A stretch of DNA of 64,000 bases from OFTM382 sp964352615 (GTDB lineage: Bacteria > Planctomycetota > Phycisphaerae > Phycisphaerales > UBA1924): positions 76,497 to 140,496 of the forward strand of contig CAYGSG010000001.1 in assembly GCA_964352615.1 (NCBI GenBank). The letters run 5' to 3'. The notes beneath the pieces were generated by a model, which was given only the letters and a program-made list of their open reading frames with translations, did no database searches and was not told the DNA's origin. Shown piece by piece: positions 1-8,757 of the stretch (positions within the stretch are counted from its first letter, which is position 1; the number at the start of each line of letters is the position of its first letter). A program made the position numbers and the translations under genes.

Positions 1-722
1 TGAGCGGCTTCGATCACCTCCGAAACGTGCAAATCATCCCTGACCATCACCTTGAAGTTGTCACGGATGCCCCCGCGAACGGTCACCTTGCCGTCGAAAT
101 CGATGTTGCCAGTGCCGAAGTCCACGCTCCCGTGGATGTCTAACTCCTGGGATATCCGAAGGGTGTGCGACTCGTACTCGATCGACCCCGCGACCTGAGC
201 GGTCACCTCGCCATCCTCGCAGACCATGAACGATTCTTCAATTTTAATCGGTGCGGGCAGTCCGTCCAAGGCCGGCACAACAAGCCCCAACAGATTCACG
301 CCATCAATGCCGGGTCCGGGCGGATGAATACGGCCGACCACTTCGCCCGGTTCTACACAGACGAATCGGGACTGGTTGTAGAAGTCAATAGCTTGATGCT
401 CAACCACCGGCTTGTCACGCAATGCCGGATCGAACTCCACAGCCCACTCAAACCAGCCAGCGTCGCCTTGGATGGGCCGCGTGGCCTCTAGCGTGACACG
501 ACAGGTGCGTTCTGGACTCTCTCCGTACCGCGAGATGCAGTCTGCGACATTCTCGCGGATCTCTGCCGTGAGCACGATCCCGATCTCCGTAAGCACAGAG
601 AGGCATAGCTCGCAAGATTGCTCATCGGGTTCAAACCCAGGATCGATTGATAGCACGCACGTGACCGCCTGCTCATCGAGGCTGGCCGACACGTGCTTGA
701 GTTGTTCGTCAGTCTTGGACAT
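1..722 (-). CDS. FapA/DUF342-type protein, 3' end cut by window edge
   Basis: Read on the minus strand from an ATG at 722, the frame stays open to base 1, giving about 240 residues. After an N-terminal region of about 110 residues, the sequence carries the pattern of the DUF342 (flagellar assembly protein A) family: EPGEVVGRIHPPGPGIDG, then CEDGEVTAQ, then the beta-helical stretch with IHGSVDFGTGNIDFDGKV and VRGGI. The C-terminal part lies outside the window. The gene starts 38 nt after the cheY stop on the same strand, so it is probably the last gene seen of a cheB-cheX-cheY run. DUF342 proteins are linked with motility and surface polymer assembly; its exact role here is inferred from neighbours. 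A short open frame on the opposite strand is a shadow. Confidence 0.75.
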   Translation of the reverse strand, partial: MSKTDEQLKHVSASLDEQAVTCVLSIDPGFEPDEQSCELCLSVLTEIGIVLTAEIRENVADCISRYGESPERTCRVTLEATRPIQGDAGWFEWAVEFDPALRDKPVVEHQAIDFYNQSRFVCVEPGEVVGRIHPPGPGIDGVNLLGLVVPALDGLPAPIKIEESFMVCEDGEVTAQVAGSIEYESHTLRISQELDIHGSVDFGTGNIDFDGKVTVRGGIRDNFKVMVRDDLHVSEVIEAA

Positions 723-760
723 GGCTCACGGCGCAGATCTGACAACCGCCCCCGATGGTG

Positions 761-1126
761 CTAGGCGGCTGCCTTCCGAGTCTCCTGAATACGGGAACTG
801 AGATCGTCAGGCGTGAACGGCTTGACGACGTAGTTGTTGGCACCAGCCTTGATCGCCTGATCAGCCCGGGCCTTATCCGCCTCGGTGGTGACCATAATGA
901 CAATGGTCTCCTTGTTGAGCTTGCGGAACTCCTTTAGGAACGTCAATCCGTCCATGTTGGGCATGTTCCAGTCAAGGAGTATCAACTCAGGCGCAGCGGC
1001 GGCAACTTTGCTCAGCGCATCCTGACCATCGCACGCCTCGATCACATCCGAGTACCCGATGCTCTTGAGAATGTTTTTTTCGACGTTGCGCATGGTTCGC
1101 GAATCATCAACAAGCATGACCTTCAC
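761..1126 (-). CDS. cheY: CheY-like response regulator
   Basis: Single receiver domain of 121 residues with no output domain, the size of CheY. The acidic pair (LVDDS, residues 7-8), phospho-acceptor D52 (LLDWNMPNMDG), T80 (MVTTEAD) and K102 (VVKPF) are all present. The start is GTG at 1126, preceded by AAGGAG, which overlaps the TAA stop of the upstream cheX gene; 11 nt separate the two genes. In the established pathway phospho-CheY binds the flagellar switch or another output. Because a CheX-type phosphatase gene lies directly upstream, CheX probably dephosphorylates this protein. Confidence 0.93.
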   Translation of the reverse strand: MKVMLVDDSRTMRNVEKNILKSIGYSDVIEACDGQDALSKVAAAAPELILLDWNMPNMDGLTFLKEFRKLNKETIVIMVTTEADKARADQAIKAGANNYVVKPFTPDDLSSRIQETRKAAA

Positions 1127-1137
1127 AGCCGTTCTCC

Positions 1138-1638
1138 TTAGGCTGACTGCGCGATTGCGTTACCCGCATCAGCGGCCACGTCGGCCTTGAGCGATACCTC
1201 GATGATGAAACGGCCGTACTCGCACTCCGCAGGGATTTGCACCACCGGCATGTCCTTCGACTGTCTCACGCGGTGAGATGCGCCCATGATGACAGAAGGA
1301 CACGAGATCGAAACCCTCTTGCCCTCGAAGCCGATCTTCGCGTTGCCCGCGATCTGGTTGGCCAGATCGCCTACTGCGCTAACAAACTCGTCGCTCTCAG
1401 CGATTACTTCCTTTCCGAGGAGCCGCGAGACTGTTCGCTGAGCCACGTCGGTTGGGAAGGCCAGCACCAACGAGCCCCTGTACTCGCCCGAGAACCCGAT
1501 GATCGCCGACACGTCGTGCGCGGCGAGCGGGTCGGGCGAGAGTTCGGCCTTGCCGAGGTTCACCTGGAGGTCCAGCATCGTCGAGAACACATGCTTAACG
1601 GCCTTCATAGCAGGGGGTATGTACGAAGTGTCCATCAT
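1138..1638 (-). CDS. cheX: CheX/CheC-family chemotaxis phosphatase
   Basis: About 166 residues. The family's conserved core is visible: IIGFSGEYRGSLVLAFP followed by SAVGDLANQIAGNAK, which corresponds to the ExxN-type catalytic helix of CheX/CheC/FliY phosphatases (here with D/N in GDLANQIAGN). These proteins remove phosphate from CheY. Two ATG codons stand side by side (1638 and 1635) behind a purine-rich AAAGAG; the second has the better spacing, so the start is uncertain by one codon. Longer in-frame extensions are arginine-rich and lack a ribosome site. It lies between cheB and cheY on the same strand. Confidence 0.85.
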   Translation of the reverse strand: MMDTSYIPPAMKAVKHVFSTMLDLQVNLGKAELSPDPLAAHDVSAIIGFSGEYRGSLVLAFPTDVAQRTVSRLLGKEVIAESDEFVSAVGDLANQIAGNAKIGFEGKRVSISCPSVIMGASHRVRQSKDMPVVQIPAECEYGRFIIEVSLKADVAADAGNAIAQSA

Positions 1639-1838
1639 CGCTCTTTCATCGTGCTTGGATCGTCTGCTTCCATCGCACCGTCCGTCACGCCACTGGGTCA
1701 TCGGCCCCGGGGCGATGGCTCTTGAAGCGGCCTAACAGAATCCTCGAAGTTCCCCACTCACCTGCTGGCACACGCGCAAGGCCCACACGAAGGTATCAAA
1801 CGGGCAGCGATTCACGCGATGTTGTGGCTCGTGGCCGA

Positions 1839-2903
1839 TCAGCCCGCAGCGCGGATCCGAGCGCCGTTATCGGCGAGCAGACGGCCGATTTCATCGGGCG
1901 CGAACTCCGCGTCGGCGATGCCCGCCTCAGAGGCGGCTTTGGGCATGCCGTACACCACGCACGTCTCGTAGCTCTGCGCCACGATCGAGGCACCGGCTGC
2001 ATGCATCTCTCGACCGCCCGCGGTTCCGTCGTCGCCCATGCCCGTCAGCACGACTCCGAACGCACGCCGGCCTGCAGCCGATGCGACCGAGCTGAACAAC
2101 TCATTGATCGATGGCTTGTAAAGCGCATCCGCCGGCTCGCTCCCAATATCCAGCCGGTATCCCGCTGGCGATGACTTGACACGCATCTGCTGGCCGCCCG
2201 GCGCGATGTACACGAACCCCGGTCGCACCGGCATGCGGTGCTCGGCATGGATCACTCGCACGGCGCACGAATCTTCGAGCCGTTCGGCTAGAGAAGCCGT
2301 AAAGGTTGCCGGCATGTGCTGGGCGATCACCACACCTGGCCCAAACCCGCTCGGTAGTGCTCGTAGCAAGGCCTCCAGCGCGGGGGGTCCGCCCGTGCTC
2401 GAGCCGATAGCCACCAGATCGCATGTGCGCACCGCGTCGCGAAGCTTCGAAGTAGGTCCGGTGTTCAGCCGTTTGGGCTCGCCCGCTGTGACCTTCTGCG
2501 GCTTTCCTCGACCGGCGGAAAGGCCCGCCACTTTGCGGCTCAGTTCTTCGCCCAGCGAATCCACATCCACCGCAAACTGCGAGTGGCTCTTGGCCACCAC
2601 CTCACTCGCGCCAGCATGCAGCGCCCTGAGGGCCTCACGCGAGCCCTCGGTGGTCAGGCTTGAGACCATGATCACGTGCGCATCGCACGCTCGCAGGATG
2701 CGAGGCAGTGCGGTCAGGCCGTCCATCTCGGGCATCTCGACATCCAACGTGACGACATCGGGCTTGAGCTGCTTGGCAAGTTCGACGCCCTGCAACCCGT
2801 TCCGCGCCCTGCCGATAACTTCGTGGCCGTGCTTCTGAAGCACGTCACTGATCGCACGCCGCATGAACGCCGAGTCATCCACCACAAGCACCCGAGACCC
2901 CAT
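1839..2903 (-). CDS. cheB: CheB protein-glutamate methylesterase/glutaminase
   Basis: 354 residues with the classical two-domain layout. An N-terminal receiver domain (residues 1 to about 120) has acidic D9/D10 and phospho-acceptor D54. After a linker rich in Lys, Arg and Gly comes the C-terminal esterase domain with the Ser-His-Asp triad: S169 in AIGSSTGGP, H196 in IAQHMP and D292 in GMGDDGTAG. The enzyme demethylates and deamidates chemoreceptors during adaptation. ATG at 2903 is chosen because AAGGAG lies 6 nt upstream; an upstream extension has no such site. It heads the minus-strand chemotaxis run. Confidence 0.95.
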   Translation of the reverse strand: MGSRVLVVDDSAFMRRAISDVLQKHGHEVIGRARNGLQGVELAKQLKPDVVTLDVEMPEMDGLTALPRILRACDAHVIMVSSLTTEGSREALRALHAGASEVVAKSHSQFAVDVDSLGEELSRKVAGLSAGRGKPQKVTAGEPKRLNTGPTSKLRDAVRTCDLVAIGSSTGGPPALEALLRALPSGFGPGVVIAQHMPATFTASLAERLEDSCAVRVIHAEHRMPVRPGFVYIAPGGQQMRVKSSPAGYRLDIGSEPADALYKPSINELFSSVASAAGRRAFGVVLTGMGDDGTAGGREMHAAGASIVAQSYETCVVYGMPKAASEAGIADAEFAPDEIGRLLADNGARIRAAG

Positions 2904-3088
2904 AACCGCTCCTTCGTTTGCAGTGGCTACCTCTGCCCACGGCCCTATCGGCCTTTGTTGGCATCGGCTTAAGATTGCGTCGGACCGTTTGTGGAAGCTG
3001 CGGGCCACTTCGCGCGCGGGTAGTCTTTGCAAGAAGGCAGACCTCGTCTGGTTGTCTGGAGTCCTGACGCGATTCTCGGAGTGGGTCG

Positions 3089-3928
3089 ATGAGCGTCCAT
3101 CCCCGTTATCGAGCGGTATTCATCAGTGACACGCACCTCGGCAGCAGCGGCTGCCGTGCCGCCGAGCTTGCATCGTTTCTCAAGAGGGTCCGCACCGATC
3201 GCCTCTTCCTCGTCGGTGACATCATCGATATGTGGCGACTCAAGCAACGTTGGTACTGGCCCGAGCGGCACAATCGCGTCATCACCCGGCTCCTCAAGCA
3301 CGCTCGAAAAGGTACCCGCGTTGTCTACATCCCGGGCAACCACGATGAACACGCCCGTGCCTACAAAGAGCTTGAGTTCGGCGGCATCAAGGTACTCTTG
3401 GAGGATGAGCACACGACGGCTCAGGGGGTCAGGCTGCTGGTCACGCACGGCGATCAATTCGACTTCATCGTGAAGCACGCCCGGCTGCTCTCCGTGATTG
3501 GCAGCTGGGGCTACGACCTGCTCGTAGTGTTTAACAACCAACTCAACTGGGCGAGACGCAAGCTCGGGCTTGCGCACTGGTCGCTCAGCCGATTCATCAA
3601 GCTTCGAATCAAGACCGCTTGCCAGTACATCGGGCAGTTTGAGCACGTGCTCACCGAAGAAGCAAGCCGTCGCGGCTACCACGGGGTCGTCTGCGGACAC
3701 ATCCACAAGGCGGAGATCCGAACCGCTGAGTCCGACGTGCTCTACGTCAACTGCGGCGACTGGGTCGAGTCATGCACCGCCGTCGTTGAGCACCTCGACG
3801 GGAGACTCGAACTCATCGATGCGATTGAGTGGCTCGCTGCGGAACGAGCGGCCCACAAAGGCCGAAGCCTCGATGTTGCAGGAGAGTCAAGGCAGCCGTT
3901 GGAACCAGTGGGTATGAGCGGGCAATGA
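3089..3928 (+). CDS. LpxH-like metallophosphoesterase (UDP-2,3-diacylglucosamine diphosphatase family)
   Basis: 279 residues. Calcineurin-like motifs in order: FISDTHLG near the N terminus, LVGDIID, YIPGNHDE, THGDQFD and CGHIHKAE, all metal ligands of the dinuclear site. The overall pattern is that of COG2908 (LpxH and relatives), which release lipid X from UDP-diacylglucosamine in lipid A synthesis. Without other lpx genes nearby, the substrate is inferred; planctomycete homologues may act on a related nucleotide-lipid. GGAG lies 7 nt before the ATG. It is divergent from cheB with a 185-bp gap. Confidence 0.8.
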   Translation: MSVHPRYRAVFISDTHLGSSGCRAAELASFLKRVRTDRLFLVGDIIDMWRLKQRWYWPERHNRVITRLLKHARKGTRVVYIPGNHDEHARAYKELEFGGIKVLLEDEHTTAQGVRLLVTHGDQFDFIVKHARLLSVIGSWGYDLLVVFNNQLNWARRKLGLAHWSLSRFIKLRIKTACQYIGQFEHVLTEEASRRGYHGVVCGHIHKAEIRTAESDVLYVNCGDWVESCTAVVEHLDGRLELIDAIEWLAAERAAHKGRSLDVAGESRQPLEPVGMSGQ

Positions 3929-3966
3929 GCTAGGCCGGCATCGGCGAAGCCGCGACAGCGCGACAG

Positions 3967-4803
3967 TTAGTGCGTCCGCCAGTCCCACTGCGCGGCATCT
4001 TTCGATGCAGCCTTGTTGGACCAGAGCCGGCGATCCATCAGTTCATCCGATTTGACCAGCCCGGCGTGCCCATCAACAAACGAGATCGATGCCGACCCGC
4101 CGAACCTCGGGTCCACATGGCCGAATAGCTCCGACGCCTTCTCGCGGTCAAAGACCGTCCCGTAGATCGGCGCGTAGCTCACCCACAGATGGCCCGCTTC
4201 ATCGAACGAGTTGCTCTTGAGCCGAGCAGAACTAAAGACGATCAGCGACGAAGGCCTGAACACATCCGACATTCGGCGAACCGCCCCACGCTTCGCCTGT
4301 ATAGCGCCCGGCACTGCTGAGTTGCCGCCCACATTGTCCTGGTTGAGCCCGAACGACGGAACCGCCGACACACGGTACCGCCACGCGGCCCAGCCGTTGG
4401 GTTCCTTCAGCAGCGATGCGCGTTCGTCAGCCAGCGTCTCTCGCTCGTTCACGTGCGTCGTGCCGTCCCACTGGTAATCAAACCACGGCGCAAGCCGGTA
4501 CGTCCAGCGCTGAGCGACCAAGCCCTCGTAGATCGGTTCGCCGCGTTCATCGAGAAAGTCGCCGCGCCCGATCCGCGGATCGGTTCGGTCGAGAAAGCCC
4601 TCGATCACCCAATCTTGCGAGTCATTGGCATAGAGCACCCATGCCGCTTGGAGGCTTCGCGTCGCCGCGAGGGACCTGACCGACTGCGCCGCCTTGCGAG
4701 CCTGCCCCAGAACAGGCAGCAGGATGCCGATCAAAAGCACGATGATCGCGATCACCACCAACAGTTCGATCAGCGTGAACCCGGCATTCCGAAGCTTCGA
4801 CAT
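3967..4803 (-). CDS. Prepilin-type pseudopilin-like protein
   Basis: 278 residues. The N terminus MSKLRNAGFTLIELLVVIA is a canonical type IV prepilin/type II pseudopilin leader: cleavage after Gly8 and methylation of Phe are expected, with Glu at +5, followed by one hydrophobic helix. The C-terminal half contains SISFVDGHAGLV, close to the motif seen in the many planctomycete pseudopilin paralogues. It is exported to the cell envelope by a pilin-processing pathway; its function is unknown. The ATG at 4803 places the leader at the usual length; the longer in-frame start adds eight residues. Confidence 0.85.
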   Translation of the reverse strand: MSKLRNAGFTLIELLVVIAIIVLLIGILLPVLGQARKAAQSVRSLAATRSLQAAWVLYANDSQDWVIEGFLDRTDPRIGRGDFLDERGEPIYEGLVAQRWTYRLAPWFDYQWDGTTHVNERETLADERASLLKEPNGWAAWRYRVSAVPSFGLNQDNVGGNSAVPGAIQAKRGAVRRMSDVFRPSSLIVFSSARLKSNSFDEAGHLWVSYAPIYGTVFDREKASELFGHVDPRFGGSASISFVDGHAGLVKSDELMDRRLWSNKAASKDAAQWDWRTH

Positions 4804-4948
4804 GCTCGACCCGTCCTGTGATCTCAACGTCGGCTGATGTGCCTTGATGAGCCCCAGTGGCCCGTTTCAGCACGCACAACCATCTGCAATAAGCGTAGTT
4901 GAGAATCGGTCTCAGGTCCAGTCGGCCATGCTCGCGATCCGCCGCCCA

Positions 4949-5830
4949 CTACTGGCCATCGGGATCGAACCGTACTTCGTCGGGCGTGAGCCCAAACTCG
5001 CGCAGAGCGACATCTGGCGGCACCGCCTCGAACTCAAGATGGAAGTTGTACGGCTCGAAAAAAGTCCCGGGCAGATCGAGCTGCGACGGATCCCCGCGGT
5101 GCCGAAGCAACTGGTAAGGAAGTGCAGCCCAGAGCGAAACGGACCCATCCGGCCGAGTCCCCAGCCGGGCCAGGGCGACCTGACGCGATTCGACTTCCTC
5201 GCCCTCAAAGTCCTTCATATCGGTGCGAATCACGCCAGACCGGCCTCGCTTGCCAATCGCTCGGCGATTGAGCGTGTCTTCCTCGCTCGCGAGGTTGTAC
5301 ATGTTCACGTATTCCTTGGTCAGACCGCACGCGACCACATCGTCCACCGCATAGGAAAGATGCTGAACGATGCTCTCCGGCCGAGGCACCGCGTCGCCTG
5401 CGAACCGCACGCCGTCAAGCTCGATCACGATCAGCTCGGCTGGATCGATCGAACCGAACATCGGCCGCAACGTGTCAGCCTTGTAAACACCGATGCGAAC
5501 GACCGCTCCCCTCGGGTGGCCCGCCCCCACTTCCAGCCGGGTTCCGCCCACCGAGACGTACAACTCCAGGTTGTCCGCAACACGCACCCGCTGGTCGGCT
5601 TCGGTGTACGCGAGCCGCATCGAGTGGCTGTGCCGGTGCCCGGTCGAGTCCTGCCACGAGATCTTCAGCGTGGGCTTGGCCTCGGCCTCGATCCACAAGA
5701 GCCCAAGGTCGTGGGTCTCGCCAGCGGGATCCTGAGCCTGCCCTGCCGCCGGAGCGGCGACCATTCCGAGGCCCACGGCGAGTGCTGCACATCCTGCCAG
5801 CGTTCTTTGAAAGCGTCTGTTCATGCTCAT
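4949..5830 (-). CDS. Secreted protein of unknown function
   Basis: About 293 residues. It begins with a basic N terminus and a hydrophobic stretch ending in AAPAAGQAQ, a typical Sec signal peptide with cleavage near AGQA. The mature part has no motif I recognise; it is acidic and rich in short beta-like segments (LELYVSVGGTRLEV, AELIVIELDGVRFAG). Two ATG codons, 5830 and 5824, are possible starts. It is transcribed away from the plus-strand gene at 6041, with about 210 bp between them that probably hold two promoters. No function is claimed. Confidence 0.7.
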   Translation of the reverse strand: MSMNRRFQRTLAGCAALAVGLGMVAAPAAGQAQDPAGETHDLGLLWIEAEAKPTLKISWQDSTGHRHSHSMRLAYTEADQRVRVADNLELYVSVGGTRLEVGAGHPRGAVVRIGVYKADTLRPMFGSIDPAELIVIELDGVRFAGDAVPRPESIVQHLSYAVDDVVACGLTKEYVNMYNLASEEDTLNRRAIGKRGRSGVIRTDMKDFEGEEVESRQVALARLGTRPDGSVSLWAALPYQLLRHRGDPSQLDLPGTFFEPYNFHLEFEAVPPDVALREFGLTPDEVRFDPDGQ

Positions 5831-6040
5831 GTATACCCGATTGGAGCCATTCGGCTCAGATTTTTGACTCGCAGGCACTTCAGGAATTGTCGGTCTCAGC
5901 CCATTTGGCCCTAGAACCGGGGACCTCTCGGACGGTACGCTTTAGCTGCCTCCCCGCTCTCGCGGGTGCCTGTGGCCCCAAAGGCCGTAGTTTTTGACGG
6001 GACGACCCGCGACCATTTTACCCTCGGCCGGAGCCATCCA

Positions 6041-7342
6041 ATGCCATTGCCCATGACACCCCACACGCCACCTCAGCCGCTCAACACCGTGGCCTACGCA
6101 CGAACCCTCGCCTTTGTTCTCGCGGCAGGCACGCTCGCGCCGCTCGCCAGCGCCCAGGAGACCGCAGTTGCCCGCGACGAGGACCGCCAGCCGCCCGTCA
6201 AAGCCGAGGCTGGCGAAGGTCACGACCACGCCGACCACCTCGACCTCGATCAGTTCCCGCGCAACAACGTCGATCCGCTCGCTTGGCTGCCGCTCGATCG
6301 CTTCGAAGGCGACCACGGCTCGGGCAACGATATCTGGGGCTACGTCTCACCCTCGGGCCGCGAGTACGCGATCATGGGCCTCGAAAAGGGCTTCGGCTTC
6401 GTCGAGGTCACCGACCCCACGAACCCTGAAATTCTCACGGTCATCGAGGGCCCCGCGAGCACCTGGCACGACGTCAAGGTCATCGGCACCCACGCCTACG
6501 GCGTGTCCGAGGGCGGCGCGGGCATCCAGGTCATGGACATGTCACGCATCGACGACGGCATCGTCACCCTCGTCCAGAACGCCGAGATTAACGGCCACTC
6601 CACCACGCACAACATCGTCTCCAACACCGACAGCGGCTACCTCTACCTCGTCGGCGCCAACATCGCCAACGGCGGGCTCGTCGCGATCGATGTCACCGAT
6701 CCCGACAACCCGGCCATTGCAGGCTCGTGGAGCCAGATGTACATCCACGATGCGCAGGTTGTCAGCTACACCGAGGGCCCGTACGCGGGCCGCGAGGTCG
6801 CGTTTGTGCTCTCCGGGTTCAGCGGCGGCTCCGACCAGACGGGCCTTCGCATCGTCGATGTAACCGACAAGAACAACATGTTCACGCTCTCGACCGCGCT
6901 GTGGTCTCGGGCCCGCTACGCCCACCAGGGCTGGCTCAGCACCGACAAGAAGTACATCTACATCAACGACGAGCTCGACGAGGGCAACTCCGTCAGCGAA
7001 ACCACGACCCGCATCTTCAACGTTGAGGACATCGAAAGCCCCTACTACGTCGGCACGGTTTCGTCGGGCCTCGCCGCCATCGACCACAACCTCTACACCA
7101 CCGAACGGCTCATGTTCCAGAGCAACTACCGCTCGGGCCTGCGAATCTTCGACATCACCGACCGCGAGAAGCCCTACGAGATCGCCTACTTCGACACCTA
7201 CCCCGACAACGACGACGCAGCCTTCAACGGCAACTGGAGCAACTACCCCTACCTGCCCAGCGGTACGCTGCTCATCAGCGACATCGAACGCGGGCTGTTC
7301 CTTGTCCGCCTCTCGGGCGAGGCCGCCGAGATCGGCCGTTAA
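6041..7342 (+). CDS. Choice-of-anchor B / LVIVD-repeat secreted protein
   Basis: 433 residues. It has a signal peptide (hydrophobic stretch ending APLASAQE), a His/Asp-rich segment (GEGHDHADHLD), then a beta-propeller of LVIVD-type blades: GFGFVEVTDPTNPEIL, GLVAIDVTDPDNPAIAG, LRIVDVTDKNNM and LRIFDITDREKPYEI. This matches the choice-of-anchor B family of extracellular proteins. It probably sits on the outer surface or is secreted; ligand unknown. ATG 6041 has GGAG just upstream. A strong intrinsic terminator follows the stop codon. Confidence 0.85.
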   Translation: MPLPMTPHTPPQPLNTVAYARTLAFVLAAGTLAPLASAQETAVARDEDRQPPVKAEAGEGHDHADHLDLDQFPRNNVDPLAWLPLDRFEGDHGSGNDIWGYVSPSGREYAIMGLEKGFGFVEVTDPTNPEILTVIEGPASTWHDVKVIGTHAYGVSEGGAGIQVMDMSRIDDGIVTLVQNAEINGHSTTHNIVSNTDSGYLYLVGANIANGGLVAIDVTDPDNPAIAGSWSQMYIHDAQVVSYTEGPYAGREVAFVLSGFSGGSDQTGLRIVDVTDKNNMFTLSTALWSRARYAHQGWLSTDKKYIYINDELDEGNSVSETTTRIFNVEDIESPYYVGTVSSGLAAIDHNLYTTERLMFQSNYRSGLRIFDITDREKPYEIAYFDTYPDNDDAAFNGNWSNYPYLPSGTLLISDIERGLFLVRLSGEAAEIGR

Positions 7343-7366
7343 CCACCGCTCGCCATTCAAACGCAC

Positions 7367-7397
7367 AACCCCCGCTCAACTGAGCGGGGGTTTTTTT
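7367..7397 (+). terminator. Rho-independent terminator
   Basis: A perfect 10-bp stem (CCCCCGCTCA / TGAGCGGGGG) with a 2-nt centre is followed by seven T residues. It lies 27 nt after the stop at 7342 and also faces the 3' end of greA on the other strand, so it may end transcription from both sides; the T-run favours the plus strand. Confidence 0.93.
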
Positions 7398-7429
7398 GAG
7401 ATGGATTGGCATGGGTGGCCAGCCGGGTC

Positions 7430-7891
7430 TCACTCGAACGCGATGATCTCGAACTGCTTGAGACCCTTGGGCGCGCGCACGCTGATGGTCTCGCCAACGC
7501 GCGACTTCATCAGCGCCTCGCCCATCGGGCTGGTCACGGTGACCTCGACGTAGTCGAGCATCGGATCGCCGCTGGCCTCGCCCACGAGGCAGAAGATGTC
7601 CTCGTCGCCGGTGTCCACTTCGCGCAGCCGTACCTTGGAGCCCAGGAACACCACATCGCCCTGCTGCTCACCGTCGACGACCTGCGCCGTCTTGAGGCGT
7701 GCTTCGTGCCTGCGGATCTCGGCTTCTTCAAGCCCCTGCTGCTCGCGTGCCGCGTGGTACTCGGCGTTCTCCTTGAGATCACCAAGCTCGCGTGCTTCCG
7801 CGATGCGTTCGGAGATCACAGAGCGGTTATCGAGCAGGGACTTGAGCCTGACCTTGATCCGCGCGACCTCTTCGGGGGTAATCAAATCCAT
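7430..7891 (-). CDS. greA: Transcription elongation factor GreA
   Basis: 153 residues. The N-terminal coiled-coil carries the conserved acidic tip region (ARELGDLKENAEYHAAREQQ), and the C-terminal FKBP-like domain ends with the family signature SPMGEALMKSRVGETISV. GreA stimulates transcript cleavage by backtracked RNA polymerase. The ATG at 7891 is preceded by TTGGAG at a spacing of 8. A much longer in-frame extension upstream has atypical composition and overlaps the next gene, so it was rejected. It is the last gene of the minus-strand murC-to-greA run, 65 nt after the membrane protein gene. Confidence 0.93.
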   Translation of the reverse strand: MDLITPEEVARIKVRLKSLLDNRSVISERIAEARELGDLKENAEYHAAREQQGLEEAEIRRHEARLKTAQVVDGEQQGDVVFLGSKVRLREVDTGDEDIFCLVGEASGDPMLDYVEVTVTSPMGEALMKSRVGETISVRAPKGLKQFEIIAFE

Positions 7892-7956
7892 GCTGCCAAC
7901 TCCAATAACTTCTCTCGCTGCAAAAACTTCTCGCGGCCATCCTTGAACCAGAATTT

Positions 7957-8757
7957 CTAGGCGCGCCCTCGTCGGTGGGCCACCCTCGCACCGATCAACA
8001 GCGCCGACCACGCCGCCAGGCCCGTTCCAAGCACAATCGCCGCTGCGGTCACATGTTCTGGCACCAACGCCACCTCCGCGCCCGCCCAGGGCCTCGGCCG
8101 GGTGATTTCGAGCCCGCTCGTCGCGGGCGACATCAGCCACCACCATTCGACCATCGAAGGCTGATCCAGCGAACGCCCCGTGGCGCCCGCTCCGAGCACC
8201 ACGATCTCGCCCATCGGCGCCGCCAGCACGATCGCAAAGAACACGAGCATCCACACGCCAGCGTGGTCGCCGTCCGGCTTGCCGCGCCAACGGATTCGAC
8301 ACAACGCCGCAGCCAGCAACGCGCCTACCAGCACGCCCCACGCCAGCGCGTTGAGGCCGAGCGAGAGCACCACACCCAGCGGCCATCGTGCCAGCACAAC
8401 CAGCGGCAACAACACCGCCTGCACCGGCACCTGCACCACAATCAAATCCATCAGCACCGAGCCCAGCACGCCTCCCACGCCACCCTCGGGCGGCTCCTGG
8501 CTGAGCCGCGTCGCGGGCCACAGCAGCGCTACGCCGCAACCAAGCCCGAGCATCAACAGCCGCAGCGCCGGCTGGTAGCTCTCGAACGAACCGCCGAACG
8601 GACCGCCCGCCGAAGCCATCGCGATCATCGCGCTCGAAAGCACGAACACCGTCCACCACAGCGCGAACCATCGTGGTTCGCCCCTTCGGTGCGACCAGTC
8701 AGCGGTCTTGGTCGACGTCCGACCAAACAGATCGCGGTCCTGCCCGCCGCGTTTCAC
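7957..8757 (-). CDS. Integral membrane protein of unknown function
   Basis: 266 residues with about six hydrophobic segments, for example residues near 30-50, 65-82, 95-125 and 130-155, plus a C-terminal pair, after a basic cytoplasmic N terminus. No recognised family motif. GTG start at 8755-8757 overlaps the stop of the FtsQ-like gene (GTGA), so translation is coupled. In the standard dcw order ftsA would follow ftsQ; here this membrane protein takes that place. A cell-envelope role is inferred from position only. Confidence 0.65.
   Translation of the reverse strand: MKRGGQDRDLFGRTSTKTADWSHRRGEPRWFALWWTVFVLSSAMIAMASAGGPFGGSFESYQPALRLLMLGLGCGVALLWPATRLSQEPPEGGVGGVLGSVLMDLIVVQVPVQAVLLPLVVLARWPLGVVLSLGLNALAWGVLVGALLAAALCRIRWRGKPDGDHAGVWMLVFFAIVLAAPMGEIVVLGAGATGRSLDQPSMVEWWWLMSPATSGLEITRPRPWAGAEVALVPEHVTAAAIVLGTGLAAWSALLIGARVAHRRGRA

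Noticed and set aside
7892..8671. N-terminal extension of greA to 8671
   Set aside because: It overlaps the membrane protein gene in another frame, has no GreA homology, and the ATG at 7891 has its own ribosome site.
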